Source: JADJGC01 sp964617645
GTDB taxonomy: Bacteria; Zixibacteria; MSB-5A5; CAIYYT01
Length of the DNA stretch: 64,000 nt
Assembly (NCBI GenBank): GCA_964617645.1
Contig: CAZTYE010000005.1
Span: 179,998-243,997 of the forward strand
Direction of reading: 5' to 3'
Made by a program: the position numbers and the translations under genes. Positions 17,702 to 25,327 of the stretch are shown here, one piece after another (the first letter of the stretch is position 1; each line of letters starts with the position of its first letter). The notes beneath the pieces are model-generated. The model saw nothing but the letters and a program-made list of their open reading frames with translations. It had not been told where the DNA came from and did no database searches.

Positions 17702-18088
17702 ATGGGCGATCTCAAAATTCTGGCCGTTGATGATTCTCCGACTATGCGGCGCATCATCATCAATACACTCAAGCACGCCGGATACAACGATGTAACCGAA
17801 GCCAGCGACGGCCGCGACGCTCTCGCCAAGATGAAAGTCGACAACTATAATTTTGTAATTACCGATTGGAACATGCCGGAGATGGACGGTCTCACTTTCG
17901 TCTCAAAGCTGCGGGCCTCCGAAGAGTTTAAGAACACCCCGGTTCTGATGGTAACCGTGCGCTCGGTTCACGAGGACATCCTTGAAGCCATGAAGGCCGG
18001 TGTGAACAGCTACATTGTCAAGCCGTTCACCCCGGAGACGCTCAGAGAGAAGATTAAACAGGTTCTGGCTGCCTCCGGAAAGGGTTAG
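17702..18088 (+). CDS. cheY: Chemotaxis response regulator CheY
   Basis: A 128-residue single-domain CheY: 'LKILAVDDSPTMRRIIINT' with the acidic pocket, 'NYNFVITDWNMPEMDGLTF' with the phospho-acceptor Asp, 'VLMVTVRSVHEDILEAM' with the switch Thr, and 'NSYIVKPFTPETLREK'. The 'DWNMPxMDGL' string is the CheY hallmark. A longer open frame begins at 17444, but AAGGAG at 17690-17695 precisely serves ATG 17702. Phospho-CheY would bind the flagellar motor or a pilus target. The downstream gene encodes its phosphatase CheZ. Confidence 0.95.
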   Translation: MGDLKILAVDDSPTMRRIIINTLKHAGYNDVTEASDGRDALAKMKVDNYNFVITDWNMPEMDGLTFVSKLRASEEFKNTPVLMVTVRSVHEDILEAMKAGVNSYIVKPFTPETLREKIKQVLAASGKG

Positions 18089-18705
18089 TGGTGAACACGA
18101 CTAAGCAGATGCCCGCAGAGCCGGTCACTCGGGTGCCGCACGAACAACTGCGGGCCTTGGCCGAATCAGTCGCGGAGGTCGTTCAGAACATCCGTCGGTC
18201 GCAGGCGCCACTCGTCGAGTCGCAGCGCAATTTGCCGAAAGCAACGCAGCAGTTGGAGCAGGTCACTCGCGGGACCGAAGACGCCACTCACCGGGTGCTT
18301 GATCGAGTTGAAGCGATTACTGCGCGTGAAGGTGAAATCGAGGCGCTGCTTAAGGAGTTGCGGCGGGCGTTACCGGCTACCTATTTTCGCAACCAATCAA
18401 AGGTCCGGGCGGTGGTCGAGAAGATTCGCGAGCATGCTCGCGCCAATCAAGATGACGCCTTCACGATCCTGGACGCGCTGCAATTTCAAGACATCTCGAC
18501 GCAGCAAATCAAGCGCGCCATCGCGCTGCTCGAGCAACTTGGAATGCGCCTGCAGAGCGAGATATCGAAAATTGAAGGATTCGAACCGACCGAAAACGGT
18601 TCGTTGCGGGAGACCGCAAGCCATCCCAACGCCGAGTACTCTGCCGAAGAAAATGGCCAGCGCGTTGTCGACGAATTAATCAACGAGCTTAACGACACTC
18701 GCTGA
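18088..18705 (+). CDS. cheZ: CheZ-like phosphatase of CheY-P
   Basis: A 205-residue all-helical protein. The C-terminal half carries 'DAFTILDALQFQDISTQQIK', matching the CheZ active-site motif (FQD with the catalytic Gln and Asp). A long N-terminal helix hairpin region is suggested by 'LRALAESVAEVVQNIRRS' and 'VEAITAREGEIEALLKELRR'. The GTG start overlaps cheY's stop codon, so they are likely co-translated. It ends the signalling operon; a 186-base gap separates it from the convergent DUF1573 gene. Confidence 0.8.
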   Translation: MVNTTKQMPAEPVTRVPHEQLRALAESVAEVVQNIRRSQAPLVESQRNLPKATQQLEQVTRGTEDATHRVLDRVEAITAREGEIEALLKELRRALPATYFRNQSKVRAVVEKIREHARANQDDAFTILDALQFQDISTQQIKRAIALLEQLGMRLQSEISKIEGFEPTENGSLRETASHPNAEYSAEENGQRVVDELINELNDTR

Positions 18706-18890
18706 AGCGAAATTGGCCGCGATCTCTTTTGGGGATAGCCCTAGCGCGCCCTCAGAGCGTCTGCCGAGCGCCCGAGACTTGTCACCGAGATTGTCCGCGA
18801 CAATCACAGCGGAGAAGCGCCGCCTGCGCATGCCGCAAGCCGTCAATGAAGTCTGAAGCAGACCAGTGGAAGGGGCGGCCCCTGCCGGAG

Positions 18891-19667
18891 TTAACTTCCG
18901 GAGGTCTTGCTCACAGGCGTCGCGGGAAGATCATTGAGGCGGTCGAGCAAGATGGGAATCGTGTATCGTGTTTTCGCGGCATCATTACATTCGATGGTGA
19001 ACGACTTCTGAAAGTCGCGGACGGCCAATTCACGCGCTAAACTCACGCGAATGTCGCGCGACTTTCCAGGCTTTATCTCATCGGCTGGAAAGACCACATC
19101 CGCAAATCCCACGGGATTATTGATAACACTCAATCGCAGCGGCTGGTTCGAGGTATTGGTCACCTTGATGACGACCGGTTCGGTGTTTTGATTGAGCATC
19201 CAGTTGATACGACTGACGGAGAACGCCAGCGGCCTGAGCGTATCCGGGCGGTCGTTCGGATAGATCTGGCCGCGAAAACGCAGATTGAGCGTGCCCTTAG
19301 CAGGGTCATTAAGCGTTACGATCGTGCTTTTCTCAACGCGTCCGGTTTGCGCCTTGGCGGCGTGAAACACCAATTCAATGTCGGCGCTGTCGCCCGGGGC
19401 AATTATTTCCTTCCGCAGCGGCGCCTTCGTGCAGCCACAACCAGGCTTGACGCTGAGAATCTTGAGCGAATCCTGCCCAACACTGCGCAACTTGTAGGGA
19501 TAGCTGACGAAGGCGTCATTCGGCAAGAATCCAAAATCAAACTCGGTTGTTTCTGCATACGCGCGCGCATTGCCGGAAATCGACGCAATCGAATTGGACT
19601 TTGGCTGCGCTAACGCGGCAGCGCCGCCTATCAAGATTGTCAGGCATAGCAAAAGTCGTCGAGTCAT
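18891..19667 (-). CDS. Exported DUF1573 protein (copy 1)
   Basis: A 258-residue secreted protein. The signal peptide 'TRRLLLCLTILIGGAAALAQ' precedes a DUF1573/ASH-type Ig-like domain: 'TEFDFGFLPNDAFVSYPYKL', then the conserved 'VKPGCGCTKAPLRKEIIAPG', then 'GDSADIELVFHAAKAQ'. A second beta domain follows ('PVVIKVTNTSNQPLRLSVIN', 'KPGKSRDIRVSL'). The family is abundant in FCB and Planctomycetes-type bacteria; function is unknown. GAGGAG precedes ATG 19667. It is the last of four related genes in tandem, separated from the previous one by a terminator. Confidence 0.85.
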   Translation of the reverse strand: MTRRLLLCLTILIGGAAALAQPKSNSIASISGNARAYAETTEFDFGFLPNDAFVSYPYKLRSVGQDSLKILSVKPGCGCTKAPLRKEIIAPGDSADIELVFHAAKAQTGRVEKSTIVTLNDPAKGTLNLRFRGQIYPNDRPDTLRPLAFSVSRINWMLNQNTEPVVIKVTNTSNQPLRLSVINNPVGFADVVFPADEIKPGKSRDIRVSLARELAVRDFQKSFTIECNDAAKTRYTIPILLDRLNDLPATPVSKTSGS

Positions 19668-19783
19668 TGCAGTCTCCTCAGCTCACATGTTACGAATGCA
19701 TCGGATTATACAATTGGACGCGCGACAGTTTCCGATTCTTCGGTTAAAACTGCCGATTGCTGCCGATGATTGCGTGACCTACA

Positions 19784-19821
19784 CGCACAAAAATACGGGC
19801 GTCAAAAACAATCGACGCCCG
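19784..19821 (-). terminator. Intrinsic terminator between DUF1573 copies 2 and 1
   Basis: On the - strand CGGGCGTC pairs with GACGCCCG across GATTGTTTTT and is followed by TATTTTTGTG. It implies copy 1 has its own promoter in 19668-19783. Confidence 0.85.
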
Positions 19822-19844
19822 CATCAATTGCGATCGCCAAAATC

Positions 19845-20690
19845 CTAATGCGATTTGCCGCTGGTGGCCGTTGGCAGGGTCTTTGTCGTGTCCGACAGCA
19901 CTTTGCTGGTCGGCGAAGGCGGCTTCTGCGGAGTCACGACCGCGACCGCCGGCATCAACTGCACCGGAACCGTGTAGCGGGTCTTCGCCGAGTCAGTACA
20001 TTCAAAGGTGAATGACTTCTGGAACTCCGTACCAGTGAAGTCCTTCGTCAGGCGGACCTTAATCTCCTTGGTCTTGCCCGGTTTGATTTCATCATTCGGT
20101 ATGCTAACGTCCGCGTAACCGAACGGCATCGCGACCGGCTTGATGCGCAACGGGTCCTTGGAGACATTCTTAAGAACCAGCTTTGTCTCCTGGGTCTTCG
20201 TATTGGGATCCCATTTCACTCGGCTGCTGGAAAGTGTCAGCGGTCGCAGCGAATCGGGGAAGTCGGTCGGGTACATTTCACCGCGAAGTCGCAGCGAGAA
20301 ATTGGCGCGGTCATTGTCATTGCACGTGACCGTCGCGCTCTTGTCGACACGACCGCGCTGCCCTTTGGCCGCCGTGAAAATCAGTTCAACGTCGCCGCTG
20401 TCACCGACAGCGATCACCTCTTTGCGAAGAGGCGCCTTGGTGCAGCCTCAGCCAGGCTTGACGCGAAGAATTTTCAGCGAGTCTTGTCCCTTGCTGTAGA
20501 ACACGAAGGCGTGACCGACCGATGCGTCATTCGGCAAGTAGCCAAAATTGAATTCCGTGTAGTCGATATAGAGCTTTGCTTTGCTCGGCGGGATAGGGTT
20601 GTCTGCCGGCGGGTTGGCAGGCTGTTGGGCAAACGCGGCGCTGGCTGCCAAGCATGCGACAATCGCCGCCGATATAACGAGCTTTCTCAA
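19845..20690 (-). CDS. Exported DUF1573 protein with in-frame UGA at the conserved cysteine (copy 2; candidate selenoprotein)
   Basis: The frame is continuous for 282 codons except for one TGA at codon 81 (20448-20450). It starts at TTG 20690 with GGAGG at 20696-20700, and has the signal peptide 'KLVISAAIVACLAASAAFAQ'. Residues before the TGA read 'NFGYLPNDASVGH' and 'SLKILRVKPG', residues after it read 'GCTKAPLRKEVIAVGDSGDV'. In the three sister genes the position of the TGA is the first Cys of the 'CGCT' motif (KPGCGCTKAP in copy 1). Thus UGA replaces a Cys codon in an otherwise intact, well-conserved gene, the classical sign of selenocysteine. A stem-loop lies 16 bases after the UGA (20415-20434). 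Alternatives: a nonsense mutation (pseudogene) or a base-call error. Confidence 0.75.
20415..20434 (-). promoter_or_regulatory. Stem-loop after UGA, bacterial-SECIS-like
   Basis: Read on the - strand as RNA, CGCCUCUU pairs with AAGAGGUG (8 bp, one G-U pair) around the four-base loop CGCA. The loop begins 21 bases after the UGA and has G as its second base. These values fit the general bacterial SECIS description (stem of several bp, small apical loop with a G among its first two bases, 16-37 bases from UGA). The sister gene (copy 1) uses different synonymous codons here and cannot form this stem. Confidence 0.5.
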
Positions 20691-20792
20691 TTCATCCTCC
20701 GGCTCAGGGAAAGGAAATATCCCAGACTATTTATCCAAATTAACCTGATTCGGCGATTGTGTCAAGGCAAAAGCCTGCCGCCGTGCGACCGA

Positions 20793-21539
20793 TCATGAAC
20801 CTTTCTTTACATTCTGTTGCGCCGAACTAAGCGATTCGCTCATCCGGACCGGGATTGTATACCGGCTCCGGGCTGCGTCGTCGACTTCAAAAGTAAACGA
20901 CTTGACGTAGTTCTTCTTCGGCAATTGCGGTTTTATTTTGACCGAGATCTTTCCGGTCTCGCCCGCCGCAATCGGCGACGTCGGCGGTTCGATAGTGAGC
21001 AGCTCGGTCGGCACGAATACCGGTTTAATCTGAATCGGCGCGCCCGATTTGTTCACGAACTGAACCGTGTACGTTTTGCCCTGGTCGGCTTCCGTGAGCT
21101 TCAAGCGCTCATTACGAGTAATCAGAATCGGCCCTACCTGCTGACCCGGCTCGGAAACGAACGCCGCGAAACCGACATCGAAGGTCGCCATGCTTGGATC
21201 GTTGCAGGAGACGGTTGCCGATTTGTTTTGCTCGCGTCGGCGGGTTCCTGAATCAAAAACCAGCTCAATCTCGACCGAGTCATTGACACCGACGGCGCGC
21301 CGCGGCGGATCGACCTTGGTGCAGCCGCAGGACACGTTAACTTTGTGAATCCGTAGCGAGTCTGTGCCGATATTATTCACCCAATAACTGTGCGCTACCT
21401 GGGAGTTCTGCGGCAAGTACCCCAGCTCCACACGCGGCTGCACGACCAGCGCCTTGGGTCCACGTTGCTGTGCACTGGCGCCGGCAAGCGCAAGAATCCC
21501 GGTGAAAATCATCAGTGAAAACGTTAATCGCGTTGACAT
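20793..21539 (-). CDS. Exported DUF1573 protein (copy 3)
   Basis: A 248-residue protein with a signal peptide ('TRLTFSLMIFTGILALAGAS') followed by 'VELGYLPQNSQVAHSYWVNN' and the family motif 'VNVSCGCTKVDPPRRAVGVN'. The second half has two beta-rich stretches ('NKSGAPIQIKPVFVPTELL', 'GETGKISVKIKP') and ends with 'SRYTIPVRMSESL', parallel to copies 1 and 2. Probably periplasmic or surface-exposed with Ig-like fold; role unknown. It is 36 bases from copy 4 on the same strand, so probably co-transcribed with it. Confidence 0.85.
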   Translation of the reverse strand: MSTRLTFSLMIFTGILALAGASAQQRGPKALVVQPRVELGYLPQNSQVAHSYWVNNIGTDSLRIHKVNVSCGCTKVDPPRRAVGVNDSVEIELVFDSGTRRREQNKSATVSCNDPSMATFDVGFAAFVSEPGQQVGPILITRNERLKLTEADQGKTYTVQFVNKSGAPIQIKPVFVPTELLTIEPPTSPIAAGETGKISVKIKPQLPKKNYVKSFTFEVDDAARSRYTIPVRMSESLSSAQQNVKKGS

Positions 21540-21575
21540 ATCTTAGCCTCTCTGATACGAAGAGCCGATCTAACT

Positions 21576-22280
21576 TCATTGCCGGCTGAGCGAAATCGGA
21601 ATCGTCAGCCGCGTCCGCTCACGGTCATTAAAGTACAAAGTTAACGATTCATTAACAATATCTTGTGGGATAGACTCTTGGATGACGCTAATCAAGAGAT
21701 CATCCGATTTGGCTTTGGGAATCGATCGCTGCGGAAGCTGAATTCTGAGCAGCGATTGATCAGGAGATTCGGCGATCCACGCCGCAATATCGGTATCGCC
21801 GAAGTTCCTGACCGAGATCGATAGAGACTTCGGAGAGTTTTTGCCAAAACTCAGCGACTGGGGTGTTATGCGCACCAACGGAAGCGCATCGTTCTTGTCG
21901 AGGTTGTAGCCCGAAAGGTTGACCTTGATCCGTGGTCGTGCCAGGTTGTCAGTCATGATAATCGGTGTCTTCTGGAACCGGCCCCGCTTAATCTGAGAAG
22001 TATCGAGAATTAACTCAATCGTCAGCGAATCTCCGGCGGCAATGTCTTTCCGGGGCAGCGGAACCTGTGTGCATCCGCAGCCGGGTTGAACTTTGGTGAT
22101 ATTGACTGCCACCGGTTCGGTGTTCACGATCGTTATCCGGTGCTTGATCTTGGAACCGAACGGGATGTATCCAAAATCAAACTCCATTCCTCGAACATCG
22201 ACCGCAGCCTGTGCCGGATTCCAAAGCAAGGCAGTCAGAGTTGCTGCGAAGAGTGTGATCTTGTGAAATCGAATCATCAT
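21576..22280 (-). CDS. Exported DUF1573 protein (copy 4)
   Basis: A 234-residue protein. The signal peptide 'HKITLFAATLTALLWNPAQA' is followed by 'GMEFDFGYIPFGSKIKHRIT' and 'VQPGCGCTQVPLPRKDIAAG', then 'GDSLTIELILDTSQIKRGR'. The C-terminal half ('SLSISVRNFGDTDIAAWI', 'ESLTLYFNDRERTRLTIPIS') parallels the sister genes. First gene of the - strand DUF1573 array and divergent from lexA; the two share the 194-base region that holds the lexA operator. Of the four copies, this and copy 1 keep the exact PGCGCT motif. Confidence 0.85.
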   Translation of the reverse strand: MMIRFHKITLFAATLTALLWNPAQAAVDVRGMEFDFGYIPFGSKIKHRITIVNTEPVAVNITKVQPGCGCTQVPLPRKDIAAGDSLTIELILDTSQIKRGRFQKTPIIMTDNLARPRIKVNLSGYNLDKNDALPLVRITPQSLSFGKNSPKSLSISVRNFGDTDIAAWIAESPDQSLLRIQLPQRSIPKAKSDDLLISVIQESIPQDIVNESLTLYFNDRERTRLTIPISLSRQ

Positions 22281-22408
22281 ACTCAGGTAATCGCTGTAAC
22301 CTATTGTTGCATCGCTGCTTGCAAGTCATGCAACCGCATTTGTAGTCAATTATACACTTTGGCGCGCCGAAGAATGGAACTTTTTTGGGCTTCGGCCGAT
22401 AAAAAAGA

Positions 22409-22437
22409 TTGACGACTGCACGTATGTGCAGTATCAT
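22409..22437 (+). promoter_or_regulatory. lexA promoter with embedded LexA operator
   Basis: -35 TTGACG (22409-22414), 17-base spacer, -10 TATCAT (22432-22437). The spacer carries the inverted repeat ACTGCAC-GTAT-GTGCAGT (22415-22432), overlapping the -10 by one base. Such placement is ideal for autorepression by LexA. Confidence 0.7.
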
Positions 22438-22474
22438 GCGGATGATAGGGATATCAGAAGGAGAGTAACGGGAT

Positions 22475-23092
22475 ATGACTCCGTACGAGGACTTAACCGA
22501 CCGTCAGCGTGAAGTCTATCGCTACATCGAAGAACGGATCAACCACGATGGTCAGCCGCCGACGATTCGGGAGATCGGAGAGCAATTTAGTATTAGCTCG
22601 ACGAATGGTGTCAGGGCGCTGATTGCGGCGCTCATCCGCAAGGGCTATATCGAAAAAACCGCCGCGGTGTCGCGCGGGATTCGCCTGGTCAAGGAAGCGT
22701 TCACGGAGGCCGTAGCGATTCCGATGGTCGGGCAGGTGCCGGCCGGTCAACCGATTTTGGCGGAGCAGAACATTTCCGAGCGGATCGTCGTCGACAAATC
22801 ATTCGTGCCGGCGGGAGATATCTTCACGCTGCGCGTCAAGGGCGAGAGTATGCGCAATGCCGGGATATTCGATGGCGACTATGTCTTGGTGCGCAAGCAG
22901 CCGAGCGCTTCGCCGGGGGACATTGTCGTGGCAATCATCGGCGATGAGGCGACGGTCAAGCGATTTTATCCCGAGAAGAAGCACGTTCGCCTGCAGCCGG
23001 AGAACGAAGCCTTTGGGCCGATCATTATCGAAAAAAATGCGCCGGGATTTTATCTGGCGGGCAAAGTTGTTGGGTTGATGCGGCGGATGTGA
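22475..23092 (+). CDS. lexA: LexA repressor (SOS regulator, S24 autopeptidase)
   Basis: Dimeric repressor of DNA-damage genes that cleaves itself when RecA filaments form. Residues 1-70 are the winged helix ('DLTDRQREVYRYIEERI', 'PPTIREIGEQFSISSTNGV', 'RKGYIEK'). Residues 85-205 are the S24 peptidase: scissile Ala-Gly in 'GQVPAGQPI', nucleophile Ser in 'VKGESMRNAGIFDGDYV', general-base Lys in 'DEATVKRFYPE'. AAGGAG at 22458-22463 precedes ATG 22475. The operator-like palindrome at 22415-22432 suggests autoregulation. Length 205 is typical. A small gene of uncertain family follows 30 bases later on the same strand. Confidence 0.97.
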   Translation: MTPYEDLTDRQREVYRYIEERINHDGQPPTIREIGEQFSISSTNGVRALIAALIRKGYIEKTAAVSRGIRLVKEAFTEAVAIPMVGQVPAGQPILAEQNISERIVVDKSFVPAGDIFTLRVKGESMRNAGIFDGDYVLVRKQPSASPGDIVVAIIGDEATVKRFYPEKKHVRLQPENEAFGPIIIEKNAPGFYLAGKVVGLMRRM

Positions 23093-23122
23093 CCGGGAAC
23101 AACCCCGGTCCCGCCGCCGACG

Positions 23123-23458
23123 ATGAAAGTCATGCGTGTCAGTACCGATGCTCGGCGAAGACGATATCCAATTCGGACCAGTGCACGGCCGTTCGAGCGA
23201 GTTGAAAATATGTATCAGGAACTTGACGACGAAATCGAAGTGATCGCGTTGTTCGAGAAGCGGCACTTGAAGCCGTGCCGGTTCCGTTGGCGCGGCAAAG
23301 TTCACAAAGTTGAGCGGATCACCGGCGACTGGACGAGCGATGTCGGCCAAGCAAAGCTGCGGTTTTTTGCGATCGTCGATTCGGCGGCGAATTTCTTCCA
23401 GCTTTGCTATGATGAGCGCGCCACCAGTTGGAAGATCGCCAAGGTTTGGGTGGAATAG
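23123..23458 (+). CDS. Small basic protein, possibly DUF6504-like
   Basis: A 111-residue protein, tentatively similar to the short DUF6504-type family found near SOS and DNA-repair genes. The C-terminal half has 'KPCRFRWRGKVHKVERI' and 'NFFQLCYDERATSWKIAKVW', a pattern of W/R/H residues. No SD is obvious at ATG 23123, and a downstream ATG at 23210 ('MYQELDDEIEVIALF') is an equally good start that drops a low-complexity arginine-rich N-terminus. The position next to lexA suggests an SOS-linked role, but this is inference. Confidence 0.5.
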   Translation: MKVMRVSTDARRRRYPIRTSARPFERVENMYQELDDEIEVIALFEKRHLKPCRFRWRGKVHKVERITGDWTSDVGQAKLRFFAIVDSAANFFQLCYDERATSWKIAKVWVE

Positions 23459-23482
23459 ATTAGCTGCCTGTTACTCGTGAAC

Positions 23483-23514
23483 AAGGCCGGCACGCGGATG
23501 ACGCTGCCGGCCTT
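23483..23514. terminator. Bidirectional hairpin terminator
   Basis: AAGGCCGGCA (23483-23492) pairs exactly with TGCCGGCCTT (23505-23514), between the convergent small gene and sthA. No T-run longer than two follows. Confidence 0.65.
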
Positions 23515-23523
23515 GCTGCTTGA

Positions 23524-24945
23524 CTACTCTTTTTCGAGCGCCGCGGCGCCGAGCGCGCCGATTTTATTGAGACCGTTCAGAGCGGCGGTTTTGTAGGCTT
23601 CGGCGATTGTCGGGTAGTTGAAAACGTTATCCACGAAATAATCGATCGTTCCACCGAACGCCATAACCGCCTGACCGATATGAATGATCTCGGTGGCGCG
23701 CTCGCCGATGATGTGCACGCCGAGCAGTTTGCGATCGGAGCGGTTGAAAAGCAATTTGAGAATCCCGTCATGGTCGTTGTTGATCTGCCCGCGCGGAAGC
23801 TCGAAAAATCGCGCGATTCCGGTTTCGTAGGCGATGCCGCGTTCCTGCAGGGCTTCCTCGGTCTCGCCAATGTACGAGATCTCGGGAATCGTGTAAATGC
23901 CGAAGGGGAGATAAGACTTCGTGCGCGTCCGCGGTGTGGCGCCGAAGGCGGCCAATGTCGCGCGGCGACCCTGGTCCATCGAAGTCGCCGCCAGTGAAGG
24001 GAAACCGATGACGTCGCCGACGGCAAAGATATGCGCGACGCTGGTGCGGAAACTGTCGTCAACCGTAATGTTCTGGTAGCTGTCGTATTTGACGCCGATA
24101 TTGTCGAGATTCATTCCATCGACGTTGCCCAATCGGCCGGCCGTGACCAGAAGCACTTCGGACTCGATGACGCGCCCGTTTTCTAACTCCAGCGCCACGC
24201 TGCGATCGCGCAATTCGATCTCTTGCATCGCGGAGCCGAGCTCGAGAATGATGCCGCCATCGTGCATGAGTTCAAAGAGCACATCTGCGAATTTCGAGTC
24301 CAGAAAGCTCAACAACCGAGTGCGCTTGTCGATTAGGGTGACGTCGATGCCGAGCCGGGAGAAGATGCTGGCCCACTCACAGCCAATCACACCGCCGCCG
24401 AGAATTGACATGCGCCGGGGAATCTCCTTCAGTTCAATGATTGACTCACCGTCGAAGACCCGCTGGTCGTCATAGGAAAGTCCCGGCAGGCGCAAGGGAC
24501 GCGTGCCGGTGGCGACGATGATAAAGTCGGCTTCGAGCGCAGCGATCATGCGCTCGCCTGCGCGAACGGCGACGGTGTGCGCGTCAAGGAATTCACCGAA
24601 ACCGGCGAACAGCTCGATCCCGTTGCGGTGGAGCTGGTCGATGATCACCATCATTTCGTTTTCGACGACGATGTTTTTGCGGTGCATCAACTCTTGAACG
24701 GTGACGTCTTTCTTGAAAGCGATATCGAAGCCGTAGAAGGAACGCTTCTTGAGTCCGTCGAAGTAGAGCGAGGTTTCCCGCAGCGTCTTGGACGGCAGCG
24801 TGCCGGTGTGAACGCATACGCCGCCAACTTGGGCGTTGCGCTCAACAATTGCTGTGCGCTTGCCAAGTTTGCAGGCCTGAATGGCCGCCCAATTTCCGGC
24901 CGGGCCGGTGCCGATCACGATCAGGTCGAACTTGAGACGTTTCAT
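23524..24945 (-). CDS. sthA: Soluble pyridine nucleotide transhydrogenase / flavoprotein oxidoreductase
   Basis: FAD-dependent enzyme that exchanges hydride between NADPH and NAD+. In 473 residues: FAD site 'DLIVIGTGPAGNWAAIQA' near the N-terminus, 'VGGVCVHTGTLPSKTLRET' (the SthA family signature, with one Cys of the disulphide oxidoreductase pair absent), NAD site 'MSILGGGVIGCEWASIFSRL', 'HIFAVGDVIGFPSLAATSMD', and a dimerisation domain to the C-terminus ('LLGVHIIGERATEIIHIG'). SthA is set apart from lipoamide dehydrogenases by this altered active site. Start codon ATG 24945. Strong assignment to the family; exact direction of the reaction is inferred. Confidence 0.9.
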   Translation of the reverse strand: MKRLKFDLIVIGTGPAGNWAAIQACKLGKRTAIVERNAQVGGVCVHTGTLPSKTLRETSLYFDGLKKRSFYGFDIAFKKDVTVQELMHRKNIVVENEMMVIIDQLHRNGIELFAGFGEFLDAHTVAVRAGERMIAALEADFIIVATGTRPLRLPGLSYDDQRVFDGESIIELKEIPRRMSILGGGVIGCEWASIFSRLGIDVTLIDKRTRLLSFLDSKFADVLFELMHDGGIILELGSAMQEIELRDRSVALELENGRVIESEVLLVTAGRLGNVDGMNLDNIGVKYDSYQNITVDDSFRTSVAHIFAVGDVIGFPSLAATSMDQGRRATLAAFGATPRTRTKSYLPFGIYTIPEISYIGETEEALQERGIAYETGIARFFELPRGQINNDHDGILKLLFNRSDRKLLGVHIIGERATEIIHIGQAVMAFGGTIDYFVDNVFNYPTIAEAYKTAALNGLNKIGALGAAALEKE

Positions 24946-25327
24946 GGAGCAAGCATAGGGAAATGTAAGGCGATGGACAAATGGGAGTTTAGCCCCTTTC
25001 CGAAGGTGGACAGCTCTGCCTTGCTGCCGGACTCTCGTCCGCCTTGTTCTTTTCGTGCGCTCGCGAGGTCACTCCGTTTCTGCTGTGTCGGGGTGCGAGG
25101 CAATCTGCATTCCCAAAGCTCATGTCATGCCCGGCGTGAAGCCGAGCGAATCCCCACAGCAAGACGATCGTCGCCTCGCCGCCGGACCGACATCTCAGTG
25201 GACTGTAGTTGCCGAACATGTTGTCAGACATATGAGTATGCAGGCACGATTTTTGTTGCGGAATGGTGATTGAAAGCGTATGTTCGTTAATTCCCACGGG
25301 ATTAGCCGTGGTGATTTGTTTTGGAGG
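24946..25327. other. Intergenic region upstream of rimP (no gene seen)
   Basis: 382 bases between divergent genes. A 6-bp hairpin CCACGG-GATTAG-CCGTGG (25294-25311) stands directly before the GGAGG at 25323-25327 in front of rimP; it could modulate translation of rimP. The longer reverse frame (24989-25348) has no family features and is rejected. Confidence 0.45.

Noticed and set aside
20448..20690. An 80-aa ORF and a separate 190-aa ORF (19845-20417) as two genes
   Set aside because: They are the two halves of one frame divided by a single TGA; the second has no SD and starts in the middle of the conserved domain.
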